Positions 17,156 to 25,723 of a DNA stretch of 64,000 nucleotides are shown one piece after another. Below the pieces are notes generated by a model. That model was not told the DNA's origin and searched no databases. It was given only the letters and a program-made list of their open reading frames with translations. Made by a program: the position numbers and the translations under genes. The DNA lies in NCBI RefSeq assembly GCF_001402915.1, contig NZ_CP012945.1, forward strand, positions 3,449,501 to 3,513,500, read 5' to 3'. Positions within the stretch are counted from its first letter, which is position 1. The number at the start of each line of letters is the position of its first letter. Source of the DNA: Devosia sp. A16 (GTDB taxonomy: Bacteria; Pseudomonadota; Alphaproteobacteria; Rhizobiales; Devosiaceae).

Positions 17156-17204
17156 CGCCGTAGAAACCTCCGTGGATTTGCGGACGTTTCAGGTGTCTCG
17201 GTTG

Positions 17205-17400
17205 CCCCCTCTCCCCTCAGGGGAGAGGGCCGCAAAGCTTGTGAGCGTCAGCGAACTAGCGTCGCCGGGTGAGGGGTGCAGCCTCCCGGTCATGCTGGAT
17301 CAACCAGCTCTACGCCGCCGCTTCACCCCTTATCCCACGGCGGCGGCGCTAGCCGCCGTCCGCCTACTACGCGCCACCTTCTCCCCTCAGGGGAGAAGGG
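17205..17400. repeat. Palindromic element 4 between SBP and permease genes
   Basis: Both ends are hairpins of the CTCTCCCCTCAGGGGAGAG / TTCTCCCCTCAGGGGAGAAG type, and the ends also pair with each other; GTGAGGGGTGCAG and GCTTCACCCC form an inner pair. It occupies nearly all of the 286-bp gap between the SBP gene and its permease in the rightward operon. Confidence 0.85.
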
Positions 17401-17441
17401 AACCCCTGCCCACCATTTTCCGACAGCGGAATATCTAATCC

Positions 17442-18419
17442 ATGGCCTTTCTGCTCCGTCGTCTGGTGTTCTACCTGGCGGCCTTCATCGCTGCGGCAAC
17501 CATCAACTTCTTCCTGCCGCGCCTGATGCCGGGCGATCCGATCCAGAAGATGTTCGCCGGCGCCGGCTCCGACCTGTCGCTGGAAAACCTCAATGCGCTG
17601 AAGCTCACCTTCGGTTTCATCGATGCGCCGATCGGCGAGCAGTATCTGGCCTATCTGAAGAGCGTCTTCACCGGCGATCTTGGCCGCTCCATCCGTTTCT
17701 TCCCTCTGCCGGTGACCGAGCTGCTCGGCCGCGCCCTGATCTGGACCGTCGGTCTGGTCGGCACCGCCACCATCATCAGCTTCGCCATCGGCACGCTGCT
17801 GGGTGTCATGGCAGCCTGGCGCCGCGGCAGCCGCTTCGACACGCTGATCTCGCTGAGCGCCATCTTTTCGAGCTCGGTGCCGGCGGTGGTGGTGTCGCTG
17901 ATCACGCTGTTCGCCTTCGGCTACACGCTGCGCTGGTTCCCCAACGGCTATGCCGCCAACCCGATGCTCGACCCATCCTGGGGCTGGGACTACGTGCTGA
18001 GCGTGCTCTATCACGGCACCTTGCCGATGCTCACCATGGTGATTGTCCTGACCGGCGGCTTCGCCGTGACCATGCGCAACAACATGATCAACCTGCTCGG
18101 CGAGGATTACATCGTCATGGGCCGGGCCAAGGGCCTGTCGGATCGCGGCGTGATGCTCTGGTATGCGGCGCGCAATGCGCTGCTCCCCACCGTCTCGGCC
18201 CTCGCCATCTCGCTGGGCGCCGTGCTCGGCGGATCGCTAGTGACCGAGGTGGTGTTCAACTACCCCGGCATGGGGAACACGCTCTACCAGGCCATCCTCG
18301 CGCGCGACTACCCGGTGATCCAGGGGGCGCTGCTGATCATGACGGCCGCAATGCTGACCGCCAATTTCATCGTCGATCTCAGCTACGTGCTGCTCGACCC
18401 ACGCCTGAAGCGGGCCTGA
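17442..18419 (+). CDS. ABC importer permease, DppB/OppB type
   Basis: 325 residues, OppB-type: N-terminal MAFLLRRLVFYLAAFIAAAT helix, RLMPGDPIQKMF, a periplasmic loop and five further helices; EAA loop EDYIVMGRAKGLSDRGV. First permease of the nagZ-linked importer, four bases before the second permease gene. Sequence clearly different from the permease of the murQ-linked importer, for example the longer GDLGRSIRFFPLPV periplasmic loop. Confidence 0.93.
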   Translation: MAFLLRRLVFYLAAFIAAATINFFLPRLMPGDPIQKMFAGAGSDLSLENLNALKLTFGFIDAPIGEQYLAYLKSVFTGDLGRSIRFFPLPVTELLGRALIWTVGLVGTATIISFAIGTLLGVMAAWRRGSRFDTLISLSAIFSSSVPAVVVSLITLFAFGYTLRWFPNGYAANPMLDPSWGWDYVLSVLYHGTLPMLTMVIVLTGGFAVTMRNNMINLLGEDYIVMGRAKGLSDRGVMLWYAARNALLPTVSALAISLGAVLGGSLVTEVVFNYPGMGNTLYQAILARDYPVIQGALLIMTAAMLTANFIVDLSYVLLDPRLKRA

Positions 18420-18422
18420 CCG

Positions 18423-19310
18423 ATGACCCTGCTCAAGCAATTGCTGCGCAACCGCAAGGCCATGGTCGGGGTGACCATCCTGGTGATCGTCATCCTCCTC
18501 GCCATCTTCGCCCCGCTGCTCACCGAGTACAGCCCGACCCAGCGCGTCGGCCGGCCGCACCAGGCCCCTTCGGCCGATCACCTGCTCGGCACCACCCGGC
18601 TCGGCCACGACGTCTTGACCCGGCTGCTCTACGGCGCGCGCATCTCGCTGGCTGTCGGTTTCGGCGCCGGGCTGCTGATCACCGTCATCGGCACGGTGCT
18701 CGGCATCATTGCCGGCTACAAGGGCGGCGTGGTCGACGAGGTCATCACCTTTCTGACCAATATGGTGCTGGTCATCCCCAACCTGCCGCTGCTGCTGGTG
18801 CTCGCCGCCTTCATCGGCCAGGCGAGCCCCTTGGTCATCGCCGTCATCCTCGGCTTCACCTCCTGGGCCTGGGGGGTGCGCGTCACCCGCTCGGAGACGC
18901 TGTCGATCCGCCAGCGCGACTTCGTCAAATCCGCCGAGATGCTGGGCGAGCCCGGCTGGCGCATCATGGCGTTCGAGATCTTTCCCAACCTGATCTCGAT
19001 CGTCGGCATCAACTTCATCGGCAGCGTGCTGTTCGCGGTGATCACCGAGGCGACGCTCGAGTTCCTAGGCCTGGGCGACCCCAACACCGTCTCCTGGGGC
19101 ATCATGCTCTACAATGCGCAGAACGCCTCGGCCCTCTCGGTCGGTGCATGGTGGGACATCCTCACGCCCTGCTTCGCATTGGCGGTGCTCGGCCTCGGCC
19201 TGGCGCTGATCAACTTCGCCATCGACGAGATCGCCAACCCGCGGCTTCGCACCGGCGGCATGCTGGCGCGCTGGACCGGGCTGATCCGCCGCGGGGAGGG
19301 TACGCTGTGA
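18423..19310 (+). CDS. ABC importer permease, DppC/OppC type
   Basis: 295 residues, about six helices, OppC features (LLGTTRLGHDVLTRLLYG after the first periplasmic segment) and the EAA loop RDFVKSAEMLGEPGWRI. Partner of the preceding DppB-type permease. Its TGA overlaps the GTG start of the next ATPase gene. Confidence 0.93.
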   Translation: MTLLKQLLRNRKAMVGVTILVIVILLAIFAPLLTEYSPTQRVGRPHQAPSADHLLGTTRLGHDVLTRLLYGARISLAVGFGAGLLITVIGTVLGIIAGYKGGVVDEVITFLTNMVLVIPNLPLLLVLAAFIGQASPLVIAVILGFTSWAWGVRVTRSETLSIRQRDFVKSAEMLGEPGWRIMAFEIFPNLISIVGINFIGSVLFAVITEATLEFLGLGDPNTVSWGIMLYNAQNASALSVGAWWDILTPCFALAVLGLGLALINFAIDEIANPRLRTGGMLARWTGLIRRGEGTL

Positions 19311-20122
19311 GCGATCCTGTCCTTTCGATCCGCAACCTCTCGATCGACTACGTCGGAGCCACCACCGACTTCCACGCGGTCAAGAATGTCAGCTTCGACA
19401 TCGGCAAGGGCGAGTTCTTCGGCCTCGCCGGCGAAAGCGGCTGCGGCAAGAGCACCATCGCCTTCGCCATCAGCCGGCTGCACCGTCCGCCGGCGCTGAT
19501 CCGCTCGGGCAGCCAGATCCTGCTCGATGGGCGCGACGTGCTGACCCTCGACGACCAGGCCCTCAAGCAGCTGCGCTGGCGCGAGGTCGCCATGGTGTTC
19601 CAGAGCGCCATGAACTCGCTCAATCCGGTACTGACCATCGAGCGCCAGTTCTACGATGTGCTGAAAACCCATACCGGCATGTCGCGCCTCGCTGCCCGGA
19701 CCCGCGCCGCCGAACTGCTTCAGCTCGTCGATATTCCTGCCGACCGGCTGAGCGCCTATCCGCACCAGCTCTCGGGTGGCATGCGCCAGCGCGTCGTCAT
19801 CGCCATCTGCCTGGCGCTCAACCCGAAACTTCTGATCATGGACGAGCCGACCACGGCGCTGGACGTGGTGGTGCAGCGCGAAATCCTCGAACGTATCCAC
19901 AAGCTGCGCCAGGAGCTCGGCTTCTCGGTGCTGTTCATCACCCACGACCTGGCGCTGATGGTGCAGGTCTCGGACCGCATCGGCATCATGCTCGAGGGCG
20001 AACTGGTCGAGGTGAACGAGGCGCAGGCGATCTACCGCTCGCCGCAGCACGACTACACGCGAAAACTCTGGGCCTCGATCCCGCGCCTCACCGGCGCCCG
20101 CATCGCCGAGGCGACCCCATGA
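19307..20122 (+). CDS. ABC importer ATPase, DppD/OppD type
   Basis: 271 residues. Walker A GESGCGKST at 42-50, Q-loop MVFQSAMNSLNP, signature LSGGMRQR, Walker [15 protein letters not shown]-loop FITHDL. I chose the GTG at 19307 overlapping the upstream stop; it starts MSDPVLSIRNLSIDY. Slightly shorter than many OppD proteins (usually 320 or more) because the C-terminal oligopeptide domain with its Cys cluster is nearly absent. Confidence 0.93.
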   Translation: MSDPVLSIRNLSIDYVGATTDFHAVKNVSFDIGKGEFFGLAGESGCGKSTIAFAISRLHRPPALIRSGSQILLDGRDVLTLDDQALKQLRWREVAMVFQSAMNSLNPVLTIERQFYDVLKTHTGMSRLAARTRAAELLQLVDIPADRLSAYPHQLSGGMRQRVVIAICLALNPKLLIMDEPTTALDVVVQREILERIHKLRQELGFSVLFITHDLALMVQVSDRIGIMLEGELVEVNEAQAIYRSPQHDYTRKLWASIPRLTGARIAEATP

Positions 20123-21030
20123 ACGACGCGGCCCCCATCCTCGCCCTCGACAAGGTGTCGAAGGTGTTCCATCGCGGCGGCAGCACCGTGCACGCGGCGC
20201 GGGCCGTGTCGTTCGCGCTGCATCCCGGCCGCACCCTGGCGCTGGTCGGCGAGTCCGGCTCGGGAAAGACCACCGCGGCCCGACTGATCATGCGCGAATA
20301 TCGTCCCGACCAGGGCCGCCTGCTGTTCCGGGGAGAGCCGATCGAGGGCAGCGCCGTCAACGACATGCAGGCCTATCGCAGCGCCGTGCAGATGGTGTTC
20401 CAGGATCCGTTCTCTTCGCTCAATCCGGTTCACACCATCCGCTATCATCTGGAGCGGCCGATGCGGCTGCACCAGCCGAACCTCAGGGGCAAGGCGCGCG
20501 ACGCCGCCATCGCCGAGGTGCTGAGCCGGGTGAAGCTCGATCCCGCGCTGATCCTGCCGAAATATCCGCACGAACTGTCGGGCGGCCAGCGCCAGCGCAT
20601 CAGCATCGCCCGGGCCCTGGCGGTGAACCCCGAGGTGATCATCGCCGACGAGCCCACCTCGATGCTCGATGTCTCGGTGCGGCTCGGCATCCTGAATCTG
20701 CTCAACGACATGAAGCGCGAGCTCAAGCTCGCCGTGCTCTACATCACTCACGACATCGCCACCGCCCGCTACGTCGCCGAAGACATCATGGTGATGTACG
20801 CCGGCCAGATCGTCGAATGGGGCGAGACCGAAAGCGTGCTCGGCAACCCGCAGCACCCCTACACCCGGCTGCTGCTCTCCGCCGTCCCCGACCCCGACCG
20901 CCGCTTCGGCGACACCCGCTTCAGCGATGAACTCGACCGCATCGAGCTGATCCGCCGTCAGTCGGCTTTGGAGCAGACCGAGGTGCGGGAGATCGGGCCG
21001 AACCACTTCATCCGGCCAATGCCGGTGTGA
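20119..21030 (+). CDS. ABC importer ATPase, DppF/OppF type
   Basis: 303 residues. Walker A GESGSGKTT at 44-52, signature LSGGQRQR, Walker B VIIADEPTSMLDV, H-loop YITHDI, and a C-terminal extension with HPYTRLLLSAVPDPD of the oligopeptide-ABC C-terminal domain. Start overlaps the DppD stop (ATGA). Last gene of the rightward RpiR-nagZ operon. Confidence 0.93.
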   Translation: MNDAAPILALDKVSKVFHRGGSTVHAARAVSFALHPGRTLALVGESGSGKTTAARLIMREYRPDQGRLLFRGEPIEGSAVNDMQAYRSAVQMVFQDPFSSLNPVHTIRYHLERPMRLHQPNLRGKARDAAIAEVLSRVKLDPALILPKYPHELSGGQRQRISIARALAVNPEVIIADEPTSMLDVSVRLGILNLLNDMKRELKLAVLYITHDIATARYVAEDIMVMYAGQIVEWGETESVLGNPQHPYTRLLLSAVPDPDRRFGDTRFSDELDRIELIRRQSALEQTEVREIGPNHFIRPMPV

Positions 21031-21048
21031 CCACGACGTGCCGGCCCC

Positions 21049-21205
21049 GACCCCTCTCCCCTGAGGGGAGAGGGTAGTGCAGCTAGGACCGTCAGGTCCG
21101 TAGCGAAACTGGGGTGAGGGGTTCAGTCTTTCAGCGAGGGCGTATTGCGACGCTTCACCCCTCAACCGGCCTTCGGCCACCTTCTCCCCCTGAGGGGAGA
21201 AGGGA
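21049..21205. repeat. Palindromic element 5 between convergent operons
   Basis: End hairpins CTCTCCCCTGAGGGGAGAG and CTTCTCCCCCTGAGGGGAGAAG, with inner pair GGGGTGAGGGGTTC / GCTTCACCCCTC. It separates the rightward nagZ operon from the leftward NlpC/P60 operon and probably ends transcription from both sides. Confidence 0.85.
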
Positions 21206-21238
21206 GTGGGCACCTCGTCCGAGCGACCAAGCTCGGAG

Positions 21239-22081
21239 TCAAATCCGCCGATACCCCGTCGGCTCGCCGCCACCGCGGCTGATGGTCCGTGCCACTGCCT
21301 CGGCGAGCGGTTCAATCACCACTGCCATGTGGTAGGCGTTGGCGTGGACGATGTCGGTGGGGCTGGTGAGCAACGCCACGTGTCCACGCCAGAACATCAG
21401 GTCGCCACGCTGCAACGCCTCGACCGCAATGGGTTGGCCGAGCCCCGCCTGCTGGTCGCTGTCGCGCGGGCAGGCAAGGCCGCCGGCGTAGAGGGCTTGC
21501 TGCACCAGGCCCGAGCAGTCGAGCCCCAGGCTCTCGCGCCCGCCCCACTGGTAGGGCGTGCCGACGAAGCTTTCGGCAACCGCCACATAATCCGGCGCGT
21601 CATCGCCGATCGGCGCCAGGTGCTCCTCGACCATCCAGCCGCCAGCCGTCTTCACGAACCGCCCTTCGCGCCCTTCCTCGGCGACCGGAGTGTTCATCGA
21701 ATAAAGCCCGATCGGCGCCGCCTTGATGCTGGGTGCGCTGAAGCCATAGGACCTGAGCGCCCGCACCGTGTGGGTCGGCGCCGCGCCCGGAGCCCCCAGT
21801 GCGCCGGACGCGACGTAGCCGACATAGCCGTCCCGCTGCGCCTGCCCGAAGGCCCAGCCATCGGCCTCGTCCAGCACCTCGAACACCTCGCCGAACAGCA
21901 GCTGGTCGAGCTGTTCGGCCTCGGGGGAGGGGGCGCGCCGCAACGCGGCTGCCGGGACGCGAGCCTGCCGCGTCACGGTGTCGACATAACGCGCCGCCGC
22001 AACGATCCCCTCGAGCGATCGCGCGGCAATTCCGTCGCGGGCGAGGGTGAGGCGCGGATCAGACGATGGTGTCATGTTCAT
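21239..22081 (-). CDS. NlpC/P60 family endopeptidase with N-terminal SH3-like domains (YkfC-like)
   Basis: 280 residues, no signal peptide. Residues 50-160 look like bacterial SH3 modules; 165-280 are NlpC/P60 with Cys189 (LDCSGLV), His234 (RGHVALL) and His246 (VHANAYH). YkfC-type enzymes cut the gamma-D-Glu to diamino-acid bond in murein peptides inside the cell. Being last in an operon of a family-5 peptide importer (41 bp after the ATPase) parallels the Bacillus dpp-ykf operon. It probably degrades imported cell-wall peptides. An alternative ATG two codons later is possible. Confidence 0.9.
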   Translation of the reverse strand: MNMTPSSDPRLTLARDGIAARSLEGIVAAARYVDTVTRQARVPAAALRRAPSPEAEQLDQLLFGEVFEVLDEADGWAFGQAQRDGYVGYVASGALGAPGAAPTHTVRALRSYGFSAPSIKAAPIGLYSMNTPVAEEGREGRFVKTAGGWMVEEHLAPIGDDAPDYVAVAESFVGTPYQWGGRESLGLDCSGLVQQALYAGGLACPRDSDQQAGLGQPIAVEALQRGDLMFWRGHVALLTSPTDIVHANAYHMAVVIEPLAEAVARTISRGGGEPTGYRRI

Positions 22082-22122
22082 CCGGCCACGCTAGCGCCGC
22101 GGCCCTGTCCTGTCATCACCGC

Positions 22123-22842
22123 TCAGGCCGCGGCGATCAGCGCCTTGGTATAGTCCTCTGCAATGGCGCCGGAGCGCAGTTGCTCGCGGGTCAGCGTTTC
22201 GACCGGCTGGGCGTTGCGCATCACCATCAGCCGCTCGCACATGTAGCTGATCACCGCCAGGTCGTGGCTGACGATCACGAAGGTGAGGCCGAGTTCCTTT
22301 CGCAGCCGGTTGAGCAGGTTGAGGATTTCCGCCTGGATCGACACATCCAGTGCCGAGGTCGGCTCGTCCAGCAGCAGCAGTTTGGGGCTGAGCGCCAGGG
22401 CGCGTGCGATGGCGACGCGCTGTCGTTGCCCGCCCGAGAGTTCGTGCGGGAAGCGGAACTGGAATTTCGAGCCGAGCCCGATCAGCTCCAGCAGCTCAGC
22501 GGTGCGGCGCTCCGGATTGGCGATGCCGTTGATCTTCATCGGCTCGGCGATCTGCTGGCCGATGACGTAGCGCGGGTGCAGCGAGGAGTAGGGATCCTGG
22601 AACACCATCTGGACCACCTTGGCCAGCTGCTTGCGCGGGATCTTGCGCACGTCGTGGCCATCGACGGTGATGCTGCCGCTCCAGTTGGCGTTGAGGCCCA
22701 TGACGGTCCGGAGGATCGTCGATTTGCCCGAGCCGGATTCGCCGACCAGCCCGAAGCTCTCGCCGGGCTGCACCGAAAAGCTGGTGTCACGGACTGCCAG
22801 CTTGCCGGAGAATTCGACATTGAGATCACGTATCTCGAGCAT
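22123..22842 (-). CDS. ABC importer ATPase, DppF/OppF type
   Basis: 239 residues, a compact ATPase without the oligopeptide C-terminal extension. Walker [10 protein letters not shown] at 34-42, signature LSGGQRQR, Walker B LLLLDEPTSALDV, H-loop IVSHDL. ATG at 22842 (MLEIRDLNVEF) overlaps the upstream stop. Forms the third family-5 importer of the window with the next four genes upstream. Confidence 0.93.
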   Translation of the reverse strand: MLEIRDLNVEFSGKLAVRDTSFSVQPGESFGLVGESGSGKSTILRTVMGLNANWSGSITVDGHDVRKIPRKQLAKVVQMVFQDPYSSLHPRYVIGQQIAEPMKINGIANPERRTAELLELIGLGSKFQFRFPHELSGGQRQRVAIARALALSPKLLLLDEPTSALDVSIQAEILNLLNRLRKELGLTFVIVSHDLAVISYMCERLMVMRNAQPVETLTREQLRSGAIAEDYTKALIAAA

Positions 22843-23687
22843 CACGCAGCTCCCGCCCAGCTGGCGTCGCGGTTGAGCACGGGCAACGGCTCCAGCGATC
22901 CGTCGATATGCGGCAGGCACGATAGCAGCCCGCGCGTGTAGGGATGCGTCGCCTCGTTGAGGCGGCTCGCTTCGATGCTCTCTACGATGCGCCCGGCATA
23001 CATGACGATCACCCGGTCGCAGAACTTCGAGACGAGGTTGAGGTCGTGGCTGATGAAGATCAGCCCCATGCCCCGCCGCGTCACCAGCTCGTCGAGGATC
23101 GACAGCACCTGGGTGCGCACCGTGACGTCGAGCGCCGAGGTGGGTTCGTCGGCGATCAGCAGGTTGGGCTCGCGCACCACCATCATGCCGATCATCACCC
23201 GCTGCCCCATCCCGCCCGAGAGTTCGTGCGGGTAAAGGCCGAACACCCGCTCCGGCTCGCGGATATGCACCGCATCGAGAATGCCCAGCGCCTTCTTCCT
23301 GGCGTCGTTGCCCGAAATCCGGCGATCGCCGATGCGGATCGCCTCGACGATCTGCTTGCCGACGGTCATCACCGGGTTCAGCGAGAATTTCGGATCCTGC
23401 AGGATCATCCCCATGCGGCCGCCGCGCAGCGAGCGGCGCAGCTTCGGGCTGGCCGACCTGAGGTCGATGCCGTCGAAGCTCATCCTGTCGACACCGATGC
23501 GCGCATAGGGCGGCAGCACGCCGAGCAGGGCGCGACCGGTGAGGCTCTTGCCCGAGCCGCTCTCGCCCACGATGCCCAGTTTCTCGCGGCCGAGCGATAG
23601 CGTCACGCCGCGCACCGCGTCATTGTAGCCACCCTCGTCGTTGCGGAAGGCGACCCGCAGGTTTTCGATCTCGACCAGAGGGCTCAT
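22842..23687 (-). CDS. ABC importer ATPase, DppD/OppD type
   Basis: 281 residues. Walker A GESGSGKS at 41-48, Q-loop MILQDPKFSLNP, signature LSGGMGQR (Gly for the usual Arg), Walker [15 protein letters not shown]-loop FISHDL, C-terminal HPYTRGLLSCLP. Start overlaps the permease stop by four bases. Confidence 0.93.
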   Translation of the reverse strand: MSPLVEIENLRVAFRNDEGGYNDAVRGVTLSLGREKLGIVGESGSGKSLTGRALLGVLPPYARIGVDRMSFDGIDLRSASPKLRRSLRGGRMGMILQDPKFSLNPVMTVGKQIVEAIRIGDRRISGNDARKKALGILDAVHIREPERVFGLYPHELSGGMGQRVMIGMMVVREPNLLIADEPTSALDVTVRTQVLSILDELVTRRGMGLIFISHDLNLVSKFCDRVIVMYAGRIVESIEASRLNEATHPYTRGLLSCLPHIDGSLEPLPVLNRDASWAGAA

Positions 23688-24586
23688 TTGCGCTGCCTCA
23701 GGTGCGGATCGAGCAGGTCGCGCATGGCGTCACCCAGGAGGTTGAAGCCGAGCGAGACGATGAAGATGGCAAAGCCCGGAACGGTCGCCACCCACCACTG
23801 GTCGAAGATGAACTTGCGCCCGGTGGAGATCATCGCGCCCCATTCCGGTAGCGGCGGTTGCGCGCCGAGCCCGATGAAACCGAGACCGGCAGCGGTGAGG
23901 ATGATGCCGGCCATGTCGAAAGTCATGCGGACGATCACCGAGCTCAGGCACATCGGGATGACATGGAACACAATGATGCGGAACTCGCTGGCGCCGGCAA
24001 GCCGCACGGCGTTGACGTAATCGGAGTTGCGCACGATCAGCGCCTCGGCCCGCGCGAGGCGTGCATAGGGTGGCCAGGCGGTAAGCGTGATGGCGAGCGC
24101 CGCATTGACGATGCCGGGCCCGAGCGCCGCAACGAAAGCGAGCGCCAGCAGGAGCTTCGGAATGGCGAGGAACACGTCGGTGATCCGCATGAAGATCACA
24201 TCGACCCAGCCGCCGACCGTGCCCGACACCGCGCCGATGATCAGCCCGATCGGCGCCGAGGTGACGATCACCAGCGCCACGATCAGCAGGGTCAGCCGCG
24301 AGCCGTAGACGACGCGCGAATAGATGTCGCGGCCCAGCTCGTCGGCCCCCAGCCAGTAGGTGGCGCTCGGCGCGGCGAGTCGGTCGGCAAGGTTGGGCAG
24401 ATAGGGATCATGCGTCGCTAGCAGCGGCGCGAAGGCAGCGCAGGCCAGCAACAGCACCACGATGGCGAGACCCACCACGCCGAGCGGATTGCGCATGAAG
24501 CGGCGGGCAAAGATCTTGAACTCGGCCCAGCGGGCGGCGCGCACCGCGCGCTTCGGGTCATCGACGAGATCGGGGGTGACGCTCAT
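23684..24586 (-). CDS. ABC importer permease, DppC/OppC type
   Basis: 300 residues; N-terminal cytoplasmic segment of about 30 residues, first helix GVVGLAIVVLLLACAAFAPLL (split here: about residues 36-56), then WLGADELGRDIYSRVVYG and the EAA loop YVNAVRLAGASEFRI. ATG at 24586 (MSVTPDLVDD) overlaps the DppB-type permease stop. Ends with the OppC-type LGFNLLGDAMRDLLDPH. Confidence 0.92.
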   Translation of the reverse strand: MSVTPDLVDDPKRAVRAARWAEFKIFARRFMRNPLGVVGLAIVVLLLACAAFAPLLATHDPYLPNLADRLAAPSATYWLGADELGRDIYSRVVYGSRLTLLIVALVIVTSAPIGLIIGAVSGTVGGWVDVIFMRITDVFLAIPKLLLALAFVAALGPGIVNAALAITLTAWPPYARLARAEALIVRNSDYVNAVRLAGASEFRIIVFHVIPMCLSSVIVRMTFDMAGIILTAAGLGFIGLGAQPPLPEWGAMISTGRKFIFDQWWVATVPGFAIFIVSLGFNLLGDAMRDLLDPHLRQRK

Positions 24587-25617
24587 CTGGCGAACTCCCG
24601 TGAGCGCGGATCGAGTGCGCGGTACAGCACGTCGCTCAGCATGTTGAGAAGGACGAACACCACGCCGACCAGCAGCGTGCCACCCAGCACGGCATTCATG
24701 TCGGCGGCGAACAGCGAAGAATAGATGTAGTTGCCGATGCCCGGCCACGAGAAGATCGTCTCGATCAGCACCGAGCCTTCGAGCAGGCCGCCATAGCTGA
24801 GCGCGATCACCGTCACCAGCGGGATGGCCGCATTGCGCAGCGCGTGCCCGGCGACGGCGCGGAACTCGCTGGCCCCCTTGAGGCGCGCGGTCAGGACATA
24901 CTCGCGGCTCAACTGATCGAGCATCACCGAGCGGGTCATCCGCGAGATATAGGCGAGGCTGTAATAGCCGAGCAGCAGCGCCGGCAGCGTCATGTGGCTG
25001 ATGGCGTTGAAGAAGATGTCCCATTCGCCGGCGATGGCGCTGTCGATCAGGATCGAGCCGGTGATCCGCTTGACCACCCCGACATAGAACACGTCGAGCT
25101 GGCCCGGCCCCGACACCCAGCCAAGCAGATAGTAGAAGATGAAGAGGCCTACGAGGCCGAGCCAGAACACCGGCACCGAATAGCCGACGAGGCCGACGAC
25201 ACGCAGCACATGGTCGGGCCATTTCTCGTGCCAGTAGGCCGAGGCGACGCCCATCGGCACGCCCAGCACGACGCCGATGATCAGCCCGATGGTGGAGAGT
25301 TCGAGTGTCGCGGGGAAGAAATTGAGGAGGTCGGTCAGCACCGGCCGTGAGGTCGAGAACGACGTGCCGAAATCGCCGCGCAGGAGCTTGCCCAGATAGT
25401 CCCAGAACTGCGCCCAGAGCGGCTTGTCGAGGCCGAGCTCGAGATAGACCCGCTGGTACACTTCCGGCGTCGCCTTTTCGCCGACGATCGACAGCACCGG
25501 ATCGATCGGCAGCACGCGACCGATAAAGAAGGTGAGGGCAGCAAGGCCGACGAGGGTGATCGCCACCGTGATCAGCCAGGAGCCGATGTCGATGAACAGG
25601 CGGAGGGGGCGGTTCAT
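24583..25617 (-). CDS. ABC importer permease, DppB/OppB type
   Basis: 344 residues with OppB layout: first helix at about 14-34, RVLPIDPVLSIVGEKATPEVY periplasmic opening, then conductance helices; EAA loop EYVLTARLKGASEFRAV. It follows its SBP gene by 106 bp containing a perfect 26-base palindrome. Confidence 0.92.
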   Translation of the reverse strand: MNRPLRLFIDIGSWLITVAITLVGLAALTFFIGRVLPIDPVLSIVGEKATPEVYQRVYLELGLDKPLWAQFWDYLGKLLRGDFGTSFSTSRPVLTDLLNFFPATLELSTIGLIIGVVLGVPMGVASAYWHEKWPDHVLRVVGLVGYSVPVFWLGLVGLFIFYYLLGWVSGPGQLDVFYVGVVKRITGSILIDSAIAGEWDIFFNAISHMTLPALLLGYYSLAYISRMTRSVMLDQLSREYVLTARLKGASEFRAVAGHALRNAAIPLVTVIALSYGGLLEGSVLIETIFSWPGIGNYIYSSLFAADMNAVLGGTLLVGVVFVLLNMLSDVLYRALDPRSREFAR

Positions 25618-25686
25618 TGGGTTGCCCCTTCAGATGGCAGGCCGGCGCGGTAAGAGCTGATGTTCGCCAAAGAGCGACTCCGAGGA

Positions 25687-25712
25687 GAACCGGAGGCCAT
25701 GGCCTCCGGTTC
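25687..25712. terminator. Perfect 26-base palindrome after the SBP gene
   Basis: Thirteen-base arms, GAACCGGAGGCCA and its exact complement, with no loop bases unpaired beyond what a hairpin needs; 11 bases past the SBP stop on the minus strand and 70 bases before the permease start. No T-run follows, so it is more likely a mRNA-stabilising or partial-stop hairpin than a full terminator. Confidence 0.7.
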
Positions 25713-25723
25713 GGGATTGTAGG

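Noticed and set aside
17276-19306. Long plus-strand frame fused ahead of the DppD-type ATPase
   Set aside because: It is an out-of-frame reading of the two permease genes; the ATPase starts at the GTG at 19307.
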